Program-made: the position numbers and the translations under genes
Shown: positions 1-7,381 of the stretch, in pieces
Layout: each line of letters opens with the position of its first letter
How positions within the stretch are numbered: the stretch's first letter is position 1
Assembly: GCA_002352145.1 (NCBI GenBank)
Contig: DEHX01000139.1
Location: 67,244 to 97,709 of the forward strand
DNA length: 30,466 nt
From: Chitinophagaceae bacterium UBA2789
GTDB lineage: Bacteria; Bacteroidota; Bacteroidia; Chitinophagales; Chitinophagaceae
Reading direction: 5' to 3'
The notes under the pieces: model-generated
The model's input: only the letters and a program-made list of their open reading frames with translations
Told to the model about the DNA's origin: nothing
Databases searched by the model: none

Positions 1-701
1 AGATATTAGTATTCATTGTAGAGATTGCCATTCTTATTGCTATTATCATGGGATGTATCCTGTTGATACAGGGTGTAAGAAAGGTACCAGTTAACTATGC
101 AAAACAAATTGTTGGTAATCGTCAGTTCGGCGGAGCAAGACAATTTTTGCCTTTGAAAGTTAACAGTGCCGGCGTAATGCCCATCATCTTTGCACAGGCG
201 ATCATATTCATCCCTACCATTTTCGCCAACTTTAACCCAACTGGTGGTGGTAGTTTTCTGAGAGCATTGAATGATCACAGTAATGTGTGGTACATGCTTA
301 TCTACTCCATTGTGGTGATAGGTTTTACTTTCCTGTACACAGCCCTGATCTTTAATCCTAAGCAAATTGCTGATAACCTTAAGCAGAATAATGGTTTCAT
401 CCCTGGTGTAAAACCTGGTCAGCCTACAGCAGATTATATCGGAGCCATCATGGATAAGATCACACTACCCGGCGCTATATTGCTGGCTTTTGTGGGTATT
501 CTCCCCGGTATAGCACAGCGTTTTGGTGTAACGCAGCAGTTCTCTACCTTCTTTGGTGGTACTTCACTGCTGATCATGGTAGGTGTAATATTGGATACAT
601 TACAACAAATCGAAACACAGTTATTGATGCGTCAGTATGACGGATTGATGAAGAGCGGACGCATCCAGGGCAGACAAACTACTTCTGCCGTTCAAATGTA
701 A
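1..701 (+). CDS. secY: Protein translocase subunit SecY, C-terminal half (5' truncated by window)
   Basis: SecY is the pore subunit of the Sec translocon in the inner membrane. The reading frame is open from base 3, so the gene starts before the window; about 232 C-terminal residues of the usual ~450 are present. Seen: the cytoplasmic loop RKVPVNYAKQ followed by LPLKVNSAGVMPIIFAQ, and later FNPKQIADNLKQNNGFIPG, which are the conserved C4/C5 loop regions of bacterial SecY. Between and after them are hydrophobic segments consistent with the later transmembrane helices. The C-terminus (RIQGRQTTSAVQM) is short and cytoplasmic. A strong terminator follows at once, so the upstream ribosomal-protein operon probably ends here. 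Identification is secure. Confidence 0.97.
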   Translation, partial: ILVFIVEIAILIAIIMGCILLIQGVRKVPVNYAKQIVGNRQFGGARQFLPLKVNSAGVMPIIFAQAIIFIPTIFANFNPTGGGSFLRALNDHSNVWYMLIYSIVVIGFTFLYTALIFNPKQIADNLKQNNGFIPGVKPGQPTADYIGAIMDKITLPGAILLAFVGILPGIAQRFGVTQQFSTFFGGTSLLIMVGVILDTLQQIETQLLMRQYDGLMKSGRIQGRQTTSAVQM

Positions 702-719
702 TAAATTGAATGATATTGG

Positions 720-757
720 CAGACCCGGTAAGCAATCCTTGCCGGGTCTGTTTTTTT
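720..757 (+). terminator. Rho-independent terminator after secY
   Basis: A 13-bp stem (720-732 with 738-750, one G-U pair, core CAGACCCGG/CCGGGTCTG) with a 5-base loop is followed by seven T residues at 751-757. It lies between the secY stop and the map start. It should separate the ribosomal-protein/secY transcript from map, or attenuate read-through into it. Confidence 0.9.
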
Positions 758-774
758 AAAGATATTTGCAGGAT

Positions 775-1593
775 ATGATGATCTGTAAAACAAATGAACA
801 GGTAGAAATGATGCGGCAGAGTGCTTTGCTGGTAAGCAAAACATTGACAGAAGTGGCAAAGCACTTAAAGCCGGGTATTACTACACTTTCAATTGACAGG
901 ATGATTGGCGAATATATCAAGGATCATCATGCTGTTCCTTCTTTCCTGAACTACCACGGCTATCCTTATAACTCCTGTATTTCAGTGAATGATGTGGTAG
1001 TGCATGGTTTCCCGGGTGATAATGAATTAAGAGAAGGTGATATCGTTTCAGTAGATGTAGGAGTCATTTTAAATGGCTGGCATGGAGATCATGCCTATAC
1101 TTTTGCCATTGGCGATCCCGGGCCAGAGGTAATGCAGCTTATTCTGGTCACAAAACAATCCTTGTACAAGGGAATTGAGAAAGCAATTGCTGGAAACAGG
1201 GTTGGTGATATTGCTTTTGCAATACAAGAACACACAGAGAAAAAACATGGTTATGGTGTAGTGAGGGAGTTAGTGGGGCATGGGTTAGGCAAGAACTTGC
1301 ATGAGGATCCGCAAGTACCTAATTATGGTAAGCGGGGTAGTGGCCCCAAACTGAAAGAAGGTTTAGTACTGGCCATCGAACCCATGATCAATATGGGCAA
1401 GAAGGATGTATATACAGAATCTGATGGCTGGACAGTAAGGACCATGGATGGAAAGCCATCAGTACATTTTGAACATGATGTATGTGTCAGGAAGTCGAAG
1501 GCTGACATTCTCTCTGATTATAGCCCTATTGAGAAGGCAGAAGCGGCCAACGCCAATTTGTTTACTGCCAAAATTTTTCAACCCCTCAGCTGA
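775..1593 (+). CDS. map: Methionine aminopeptidase, type I
   Basis: Removes the N-terminal methionine from nascent proteins in the cytoplasm using a two-metal site. The ligands of the pita-bread fold are visible: the two aspartates in SVDVG and HGDHA, the histidine in GHGLG, and the glutamates in AIEPM and HFEHD. The substrate-binding histidines in VVHGFPG and LHEDP are also present. Length is about 272 residues, usual for the short bacterial form without an N-terminal zinc extension. The start is taken as the ATG at 775; the adjacent ATG at 778 is equally possible, and an in-frame TTG at 766 seems less likely. In many Bacteroidota map lies between secY and infA; here the next gene is unrelated. 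The stop codon lies within a 20-bp palindrome. Confidence 0.96.
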   Translation: MMICKTNEQVEMMRQSALLVSKTLTEVAKHLKPGITTLSIDRMIGEYIKDHHAVPSFLNYHGYPYNSCISVNDVVVHGFPGDNELREGDIVSVDVGVILNGWHGDHAYTFAIGDPGPEVMQLILVTKQSLYKGIEKAIAGNRVGDIAFAIQEHTEKKHGYGVVRELVGHGLGKNLHEDPQVPNYGKRGSGPKLKEGLVLAIEPMINMGKKDVYTESDGWTVRTMDGKPSVHFEHDVCVRKSKADILSDYSPIEKAEAANANLFTAKIFQPLS

Positions 1594-1599
1594 GGGGTT
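1580..1599. repeat. 20-bp perfect palindrome over the map stop codon
   Basis: AACCCCTCAGCTGAGGGGTT is its own reverse complement and contains the TGA stop of map at 1591-1593. As RNA it can form an 8-bp stem with an AGCU loop. It is followed by CACTTTTAAAA, so the U-tract is poor. It could be a weak terminator, an RNA-processing or 3'-end-stabilising hairpin, or a protein site. It ends 12 bases before the next start codon. Confidence 0.7.
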
Positions 1600-1611
1600 C
1601 ACTTTTAAAAA

Positions 1612-2838
1612 ATGGCGGAAAAGAAACTCATAGTAATTGGGGGAGGTGCTGCTGGTTTTTTTTGTGCCGTTAATGCTGCAAGACTAAATCCGTTACTTAA
1701 AGTTATTGTTATTGAAAAGTCTAACAAGCTGCTCTCAAAAGTAAAAGTAAGCGGTGGTGGTCGTTGCAATGTAACTCATGCCTGCTTTGATATTGGAGAG
1801 ATGAGCCGAAACTATCCTCGGGGAGCAAATTTTGTTAAAAAAACCTTTCACCATTTTTTTACTACTGACACTATTAAATGGTTTGATGAAAGAGGAGTAA
1901 CGCTGAAAACAGAAGAGGATGGCAGAATGTTTCCTGTTAGCAATACTTCTGAAACTATTATTCGTTGTATACTGAAAGAGGCCAGTACGTACAATGTAGC
2001 AATAATGCTTAATGCCGAAGTTAAGAAACTGGAAAAAACTCAGGAGAAATTCCATGTGGAGTTGAGTGATCACCGCCAGCTCAATGCTGATTATGTATGT
2101 GTTGCCAGCGGCGGCTACCCAAAGTCATCTATGTTTGACTGGCTGAAAGAAACAGGTCATACTATCGAAGAGCCGGTTCCCTCTTTATTTACGTTTAATT
2201 TGCCAGGCCACCCTATCAGGGAGCTGATGGGAATAAGTGCAGAAAATGTGAAAGTGAAAATTCAGCAATCGAAACTTGCAGAATCCGGAGCAGTTTTGAT
2301 AACACATTGGGGCCTCAGTGGTCCTGTTGTATTAAAGTTAAGTGCATGGGGCGCCAGGGAACTGGCAAAGCTCAATTATGAGTTTACAATATCCATCAAC
2401 TGGTTGCCAGAACTGAATGAGCAAACCTTGAAAGAAAGATTTTTACAAATCAGGAATGAAAATGCCTCTCAGCGGATCAAAGGAAGGAATATGCATGGTC
2501 TGCCGGGGAGGTTATGGGAATTTTTGGCTATGCAATCAGGTGTTACTGAAACAATGCGCTGGGCTGAAATGCCATCTGTTGTTCAGAATAAGTTCATTAA
2601 GCATCTATGCAATTATGAACTGCAGGTGACAGGAAAAACTACTTTTAAAGAAGAATTCGTGACAGCCGGGGGTATAAAACTTTACGAGATTGATCATAAC
2701 ACGATGATGAGCAAAAAAGTCAGTAACCTGTATTTTGCTGGAGAAATTATAGATGTGGATGGTGTTACAGGTGGTTTTAATTTTCAACATGCATGGACCA
2801 GCGGATTCATTGCGGCAAAGTCAATTGCGGCCGGTTGA
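1612..2838 (+). CDS. NAD(P)/FAD-dependent oxidoreductase, HI0933/BaiN family
   Basis: A cytoplasmic flavoprotein of the HI0933 (YhiN/BaiN) family, whose physiological substrate is generally unknown. Seen: an N-terminal dinucleotide-binding motif VIGGGAAG (about residues 8-15), the family signature KVSGGGRCNVTH (about 45-56), and a C-terminal FAD-contacting region LYFAGEIIDVDGVTGGFNF. Length 408 residues is normal for the family. The start ATG lies 18 bases after the map stop, with the palindrome between, so it may be co-transcribed with map. It converges with the next gene with a single base between the two stops. A BaiN-type bile-acid role should not be assumed. Confidence 0.93.
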   Translation: MAEKKLIVIGGGAAGFFCAVNAARLNPLLKVIVIEKSNKLLSKVKVSGGGRCNVTHACFDIGEMSRNYPRGANFVKKTFHHFFTTDTIKWFDERGVTLKTEEDGRMFPVSNTSETIIRCILKEASTYNVAIMLNAEVKKLEKTQEKFHVELSDHRQLNADYVCVASGGYPKSSMFDWLKETGHTIEEPVPSLFTFNLPGHPIRELMGISAENVKVKIQQSKLAESGAVLITHWGLSGPVVLKLSAWGARELAKLNYEFTISINWLPELNEQTLKERFLQIRNENASQRIKGRNMHGLPGRLWEFLAMQSGVTETMRWAEMPSVVQNKFIKHLCNYELQVTGKTTFKEEFVTAGGIKLYEIDHNTMMSKKVSNLYFAGEIIDVDGVTGGFNFQHAWTSGFIAAKSIAAG

Positions 2839-2839
2839 A

Positions 2840-3802
2840 TTAATCCAGTTGTGGTTTTAGTTGCACAAATGCCCATGCTGTAAAGGGAAATACCGTAAGC
2901 ACTAATAGGTACCACCAACTGAGGGTTATCAGGAAAAGAAATACTGAAATCAAAATCAGGTAAAACGGATAGATAATTAATAAAATACCTGTTATAACAG
3001 AGTCGTAATGATCTGTGCCTTTGGTTTTTTGTCTGGAGAATTGTTTGACTGGTAAAAACAAAGGCAGGTGCAACAGCCATCCAAGCAATGCCGGCAATGA
3101 AAGAAGTATTCGTTTTTCCAATGAAATTTTTACTGCCAGCTTTTCTTGTCTAAGCTCTTTATTACCCGCAGGTATCTCAAACACCAGTTTTTCCAGTTCA
3201 CTTTTCAGTTTGTTATTAAAAGCAAGATGCCGTTGCCCGTCTGCACCTCCATTAATAATATCGGTCGCCGTGATTATTTCACCAAAGTTGAGGAAGATAT
3301 TTTTTCCGAACCTGCTAAATGAACTGTAATTGATCCCAACGGGGACTATTTTCAGGGGAATATTTTCATCCCATGCTTTAACCGCTAATCTTGCGGTCCC
3401 TTTTTTCAAAGGCCGCAGGTGCCATTCATTGATGCATTTGCCCTCACTGTAGATTGTGATTATCCCGCCTTTTCTGAAAATAGTAATGCACTCTTCAAAT
3501 GTTTTATAATTTTCAGAAAGGTTTTCTACTCCTTCACTTGTTCTGTAAACAGGTAGGATCTTTAAAGCGGTCAATAATTTTATGTAAAAAGGTTTTTTAA
3601 AGACATCTCCCCTGGCCAGCGACCAAACTGGTTGTTGAAAAACGGTATCCAGTAAAACTGAATCAAGGAATGAATTGGGATGGTTGCTGGCTAACAGCAA
3701 TGGCCCCTTTTCTTTTAATATTTCCGGTTTGTTAGTGGTCAGCCTTCGACACCATATCGGCAGTGCGAGTCGGGACAGGATTTTCAACAATTTATACAGC
3801 AA
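2840..3802 (-). CDS. PlsC-like glycerolipid acyltransferase with C-terminal membrane helices
   Basis: Probably transfers an acyl chain to a glycerol phosphate or lysophospholipid at the inner membrane. Seen: the acyltransferase block I as SNHPNSFLD (about residues 39-47), where five residues rather than four separate H and D. Then come GDVFKKP, VYRTSEG and YSEGKCINEWHLRPLKKG (the FPEG-type block). Two or more hydrophobic segments lie near the C-terminus (about 265-315). Length is 320 residues. The only usable start appears to be a TTG at 3802: an in-frame TAG lies two codons upstream and there is no ATG before the catalytic block. The H-x5-D spacing recalls the Gpt2/Sct1-type acyltransferases (from memory). 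Substrate not determined. Confidence 0.85.
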   Translation of the reverse strand: MLYKLLKILSRLALPIWCRRLTTNKPEILKEKGPLLLASNHPNSFLDSVLLDTVFQQPVWSLARGDVFKKPFYIKLLTALKILPVYRTSEGVENLSENYKTFEECITIFRKGGIITIYSEGKCINEWHLRPLKKGTARLAVKAWDENIPLKIVPVGINYSSFSRFGKNIFLNFGEIITATDIINGGADGQRHLAFNNKLKSELEKLVFEIPAGNKELRQEKLAVKISLEKRILLSLPALLGWLLHLPLFLPVKQFSRQKTKGTDHYDSVITGILLIIYPFYLILISVFLFLITLSWWYLLVLTVFPFTAWAFVQLKPQLD

Positions 3803-3957
3803 GGCCTATTTTTGGTGAATATAGGAATATTTACAGATGAACAGCGACCAGAACCCTGAAAGGAGCGTCGCAAGGAACGCTAAATCAAGGTGTTGCAGCC
3901 GGCTTCCGTATCAAAAAAATAGCTCACTTCAACCTCCCTAAAGCCGGAACTATAACT

Positions 3958-3965
3958 TATCTTTG
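3958..3965 (+). promoter_or_regulatory. Bacteroidota-type -7 promoter element of rpsA
   Basis: TATCTTTG fits the Bacteroidota -7 consensus TAnnTTTG exactly and lies 36 bases before the rpsA ATG. No clear -33 TTG/TTTG is seen at the usual distance. It predicts a leader of about 30 bases that would contain the small hairpin at 3970-3990. Confidence 0.55.
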
Positions 3966-3969
3966 CTGC

Positions 3970-3990
3970 CCCGAAATAAAACCCTTCGGG
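3970..3990 (+). promoter_or_regulatory. Hairpin in the rpsA leader
   Basis: CCCGAA (3970-3975) can pair with TTCGGG (3985-3990) around a 9-base A/C-rich loop, 11 bases before the rpsA start codon. It may affect ribosome access or bind S1 itself, since S1 is autoregulated in other bacteria. No named riboswitch or leader family is recognised. The stem is only 6 bp, so this is tentative. Confidence 0.4.
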
Positions 3991-4001
3991 ATCTATTTAT
4001 C

Positions 4002-5918
4002 ATGTTTGATAACATTATTAAAAAACAACTAAACGCTGATGCACAGGAGTCTGCTTCCGCTGAACAAGCTGAAGTAACTACAGCGACAACAACTGCACCT
4101 GTGGAAGCAGTAGCTACTGCTCATGATGATTTTGACTGGAGTGTTGACAGGCGCAATGTGATTTCTTATTCTGCTGAAGAAAGAGAGAAATATCACCAGG
4201 TGTATGATAACACTTTCGTACAACTGAACGACGGTGAACTGATTAAAGGAACTGTGGTTGGTTTAACCAAAACCGACGTAGTACTGAATATCGGTTTCAA
4301 AAGTGATGGTTTGATTTCATTGAATGAATTCCGCGACATTCCAAACCTGTCTGTTGGTGATGAAGTAGAAGTGATGATTGTAGAAAAAGAAGACAGGGAA
4401 GGACACCTGAACCTGAGTCGCCGCCAGGCCCGCATTACCCGTGCATGGGAAAAAATTGTTGAGGTACACAAAACAGGTGAAGTTATTACCGGTACTGTTA
4501 CTTCCAAGACCAAAGGGGGTCTTATCGTTGATGTCTTCGGTATGGAAACATTCTTACCTGGTTCACAGATCGATGTGAAGCCGGTTACAGATTACGATCA
4601 GTTTGTTGGAAAAACAATGGAGTTCAAGGTTGTTAAGATCAACGAGACAATCAAGAATGCCGTAGTTTCTCATAAAGCACTTATCGAAAGCGATATCGAA
4701 GCTCAAAGAGCAGAGATCATGAGCAAACTGGAGAAAGGCCAGGTACTGGAAGGTACTGTGAAGAATATCACAGACTTCGGAGCCTTTATGGACCTGGGTG
4801 GATTAGATGGTCTGTTGTATATCACTGATATTTCATGGGGCCGCATCTCTCATCCTTCTGAAGTACTGAAACTTGATCAGAAGATCAATGTGGTGGTGCT
4901 TGATTTCGATGATGAGAAGAAGCGTATCAGCCTTGGTCTGAAGCAACTGACTCCGCATCCATGGGATGTTCTGGCAGATAATATTGCTGAAGGGAATATT
5001 GTAAAGGGTAAAGTAGTGAATATTGAAGATTATGGTGCATTCCTGGAAATTCAGCCTGGTGTTGAAGGACTGGTGCATGTATCTGAGATTACATGGGCCA
5101 ATACACCGATCAATGCGAAGGAATTCTTCAAATTGGGTGATGAGTACGAAGCAAAAGTAGTTACACTGGATAAGGCAAGTCGCAAGATGAGTTTGTCCAT
5201 CAAACAACTTTCTGCTGACCCATGGAATGATATTGAAACAAAATTTGCTGAAGGAAGCCGCCACACCGGCCTGGTGAAAAACATCACCAACTACGGTGTA
5301 TTCGTGGAACTCGCCCCCGGCATCGGTGGCATGATCCATATTAGCGACCTGAGCTGGCTGAAGCGTTTCAACCATCCAAGTGAGTATACTAAAGTCGGCA
5401 GCAATATCGATGTAGTTATCCTTGGCATTGATAAAGAGAACCGCAAACTGCAACTCGGACACAAACAACTGGAAGAAGATCCCTGGAATACGCTGCAGGA
5501 TACTTTTGCAATCGGCAGCATTCATGAGGGAACCGTAAGCCGCAGAGATGATAAGGGTGCTATTGTTCAGCTTCCATACGGACTTGAAGGGTTTGCTCCT
5601 AACCGTCACCTGAGCAAGGAAGATGGAAAGAGCATTGCTGCTGATGAAACAGCCCAGTTCATGGTAATTGAGTTTGACCGCAATGAAAAGCGAATTGTGG
5701 TTTCTCATACCCGCATTTGGGAGCAGGGACAAGTAGAGGCTGCAGAAGCTGCTAAAAAAGAAGCAAGAGCTGAAGCTGAAACTACCCGTAAAGCCGTGAA
5801 GAGTGTTCAGAACAAAGTGGAAAAAGCCACATTGGGTGACTTAGGTGTACTGGCTGATCTGAAAAAGAAAATGGATAGCGGCGAAGCGGCTTCATCTGAA
5901 GAGGCAAAGCCTGAATAA
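4002..5918 (+). CDS. rpsA: 30S ribosomal protein S1
   Basis: S1 binds mRNA on the 30S subunit and helps initiation, which may matter more in Bacteroidota because they rely little on Shine-Dalgarno pairing. The 638-residue protein has an N-terminal Ala/Thr/Glu-rich extension (about 1-70) and then six S1 OB-fold repeats, starting near residues 78, 163, 250, 335, 420 and 505. Repeats 3-5 show the clear form GxVKNITDFGAFxxL...GLxHxSD. A Lys/Glu/Ala-rich tail covers about 580-638. The start MFDNIIKKQL at 4002 is preferred over an upstream in-frame TTG at 3963, which overlaps the predicted promoter. Monocistronic: own promoter and own terminator. Confidence 0.96.
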   Translation: MFDNIIKKQLNADAQESASAEQAEVTTATTTAPVEAVATAHDDFDWSVDRRNVISYSAEEREKYHQVYDNTFVQLNDGELIKGTVVGLTKTDVVLNIGFKSDGLISLNEFRDIPNLSVGDEVEVMIVEKEDREGHLNLSRRQARITRAWEKIVEVHKTGEVITGTVTSKTKGGLIVDVFGMETFLPGSQIDVKPVTDYDQFVGKTMEFKVVKINETIKNAVVSHKALIESDIEAQRAEIMSKLEKGQVLEGTVKNITDFGAFMDLGGLDGLLYITDISWGRISHPSEVLKLDQKINVVVLDFDDEKKRISLGLKQLTPHPWDVLADNIAEGNIVKGKVVNIEDYGAFLEIQPGVEGLVHVSEITWANTPINAKEFFKLGDEYEAKVVTLDKASRKMSLSIKQLSADPWNDIETKFAEGSRHTGLVKNITNYGVFVELAPGIGGMIHISDLSWLKRFNHPSEYTKVGSNIDVVILGIDKENRKLQLGHKQLEEDPWNTLQDTFAIGSIHEGTVSRRDDKGAIVQLPYGLEGFAPNRHLSKEDGKSIAADETAQFMVIEFDRNEKRIVVSHTRIWEQGQVEAAEAAKKEARAEAETTRKAVKSVQNKVEKATLGDLGVLADLKKKMDSGEAASSEEAKPE

Positions 5919-5941
5919 TTCCGTTTTAAGATAGAGAAATT

Positions 5942-5972
5942 AAAACCCTTCTGTAAACCAGAAGGGTTTTTT
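5942..5972 (+). terminator. Rho-independent terminator after rpsA
   Basis: CCCTTCTG (5946-5953) pairs with CAGAAGGG (5959-5966) around TAAAC. The stem is extended by four A-T pairs and ends in a run of T residues at 5967-5972. It lies 24 bases after the rpsA stop. Confidence 0.9.
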
Positions 5973-6047
5973 ATTGTAATAAATCCCAAGTCTGTAAGAC
6001 GTTCTTTCGTTTACAATTCCTTAATTTGAATCCAGATTGCTTGTTTA

Positions 6048-6824
6048 ATGAGTTTTATTTCTTCCATTTCAGACAGGTTAAGACATTTTCACCCGGTAAG
6101 GAAAATCGTATACCTTATTGTGGGTGCATTTTCATATCCGGGTCTTACAATGGTTAATAGATTAAAAATTACTGGCACAGAACACTTGAAAGATTTGCCG
6201 AGAAGAAGGGTTTTGTTTGTAAGTAATCACCAGACTTATTTTGCTGATGTCATAACCTTCCTGCATATCTTTTGTGCAGTTAAATGGGGAAAAATGAACA
6301 GGCTGGGAGTCCCTTACTACTTACTGAATCCTTTTACGAGAGTAAATTATGTGGCAGCAGAGGAAACAATGAAAGGCAGTTTTATCAGCCGCCTTTTCCT
6401 GCTGGCTGGCGGATTGACTGTAAAAAGAACATGGCGGGAGGGGGGCAAAGAAGTACGCAGGGGCCTTGATCCTTCCGATACCAGAAAAATTACCCGGGCA
6501 TTGGAAAATAATTGGGTGATCACTTTTCCACAAGGCACCACCAAACCCTTTGCGCCCGGCAGAAAAGGAACAGCACTTATCATTAAGCAAATAAAACCAG
6601 TAGTAATACCAGTAGTGGTTAGTGGATTCTGGAGGGCATTTAACAAAAAGGGCCTGAAATTTAAAAAGAAAGGCTCCTTGTTATCAGTAACATTTAAAGA
6701 ACCTCTCCAAATCAATTATGAAGATTCAGCCGAGAACATACTTGCGCAGGTAATGGATGCAATTGAACAAAGTAAAAAACACATGATGATGGGTAAGCAT
6801 CACTGGCTGACAACGGATAAATGA
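6048..6824 (+). CDS. 1-acyl-sn-glycerol-3-phosphate acyltransferase-like protein (PlsC family)
   Basis: A second membrane-associated acyltransferase, 258 residues. Seen: block I SNHQTYFADV (about 59-68), again with five residues between H and D. The later block FPQGTTKPFAPGRKGTA replaces the usual Glu of FPEGT by Gln, and IPVVVSGFWRAF matches the block with the conserved Pro. A hydrophobic segment near residues 18-34 may anchor it. It sits after the rpsA terminator, so it needs its own promoter; a near-match TTAATTTG lies at 6021-6028. It converges directly with the thioesterase gene, stop codon against stop codon. Likely phospholipid or ornithine-lipid synthesis; exact acceptor unknown. Confidence 0.85.
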   Translation: MSFISSISDRLRHFHPVRKIVYLIVGAFSYPGLTMVNRLKITGTEHLKDLPRRRVLFVSNHQTYFADVITFLHIFCAVKWGKMNRLGVPYYLLNPFTRVNYVAAEETMKGSFISRLFLLAGGLTVKRTWREGGKEVRRGLDPSDTRKITRALENNWVITFPQGTTKPFAPGRKGTALIIKQIKPVVIPVVVSGFWRAFNKKGLKFKKKGSLLSVTFKEPLQINYEDSAENILAQVMDAIEQSKKHMMMGKHHWLTTDK

Positions 6825-7340
6825 TCAATCCTTTACGAATAATGCCTTTAACTCAGTAGCATCGTCGGGCTTTAGTTTTCCTCCCAGTATCAATCTTAAC
6901 TGCCTTCTTCGAAGGGCGCCATCATACAATTTCTTTTCTTCCTCCGTTTCTGCAATCACCGGGGGTACAGGTCTTGGTTTACGGTTAGGATCCAGTGCTA
7001 CGAAAGTGTAATAGGCTTCGTTGCTTTTATACTTGTATTGATGAATCAGGTCTTCGCCCCATACTTTCAGGTGTACCTCCATAGAAGAGTTGAAAGCCCG
7101 GGTTATTTTAGCTTCAATATGTACTACGTTTCCCAGCTTGATCGGACTTTCAAAAGAAATGTTGTCTACCGATGCTGTAACCGCTGGTGCGTTACAATGC
7201 TTTTGTGTAGCGAGGGCAGCTGCTATGTCCATCCAATACATAAGACGGCCACCCATCAAATTACCAAAGATGTTGGTGTCGTTAGGTAGTACCAATTCCG
7301 TCATTATAGTAAGGCTGTCCGAGGCTTTGCGGGGCTCCAT
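6825..7340 (-). CDS. Acyl-CoA thioesterase, hot-dog fold (YciA/ACOT-like)
   Basis: Hydrolyses acyl-CoA to free fatty acid and CoA in the cytoplasm. The 171-residue protein carries the family block TNIFGNLMGGRLMYWMDIAA (about 22-41), which holds the catalytic acidic residue, followed by VTASVDNISFESPIKLGNVV of the hot-dog core. The C-terminal part (about 125-171) is charged and helical. The start ATG at 7340 lies 14 bases from a perfect -7 element. The stop codon abuts that of the convergent acyltransferase gene with no base between. Acyl-chain preference cannot be read from sequence. Confidence 0.93.
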   Translation of the reverse strand: MEPRKASDSLTIMTELVLPNDTNIFGNLMGGRLMYWMDIAAALATQKHCNAPAVTASVDNISFESPIKLGNVVHIEAKITRAFNSSMEVHLKVWGEDLIHQYKYKSNEAYYTFVALDPNRKPRPVPPVIAETEEEKKLYDGALRRRQLRLILGGKLKPDDATELKALFVKD

Positions 7341-7353
7341 GTGTTATTTTTCG

Positions 7354-7361
7354 CAAAGATA
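7354..7361 (-). promoter_or_regulatory. -7 promoter element of the thioesterase gene
   Basis: Read on the minus strand this is TATCTTTG, a full match to TAnnTTTG, 13 bases upstream of the thioesterase ATG. It lies in the 41-base gap after the FAD-domain gene, which suggests that the thioesterase is transcribed separately. No convincing -33 element. Confidence 0.5.
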
Positions 7362-7381
7362 AGTGTACCAGAACAGTATTT

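Noticed and set aside
3837..3941. 34-codon plus-strand ORF (starts MNSDQNPERS) upstream of rpsA
   Set aside because: It is short, has no recognisable similarity and overlaps no clear initiation signal. Its end lies just before the rpsA promoter. Treated as chance.
4833..5732. Long open frame (299 codons) on the minus strand inside rpsA
   Set aside because: It is antisense to the S1 repeats, has low-complexity composition without family motifs, and rpsA in the other strand is certain.
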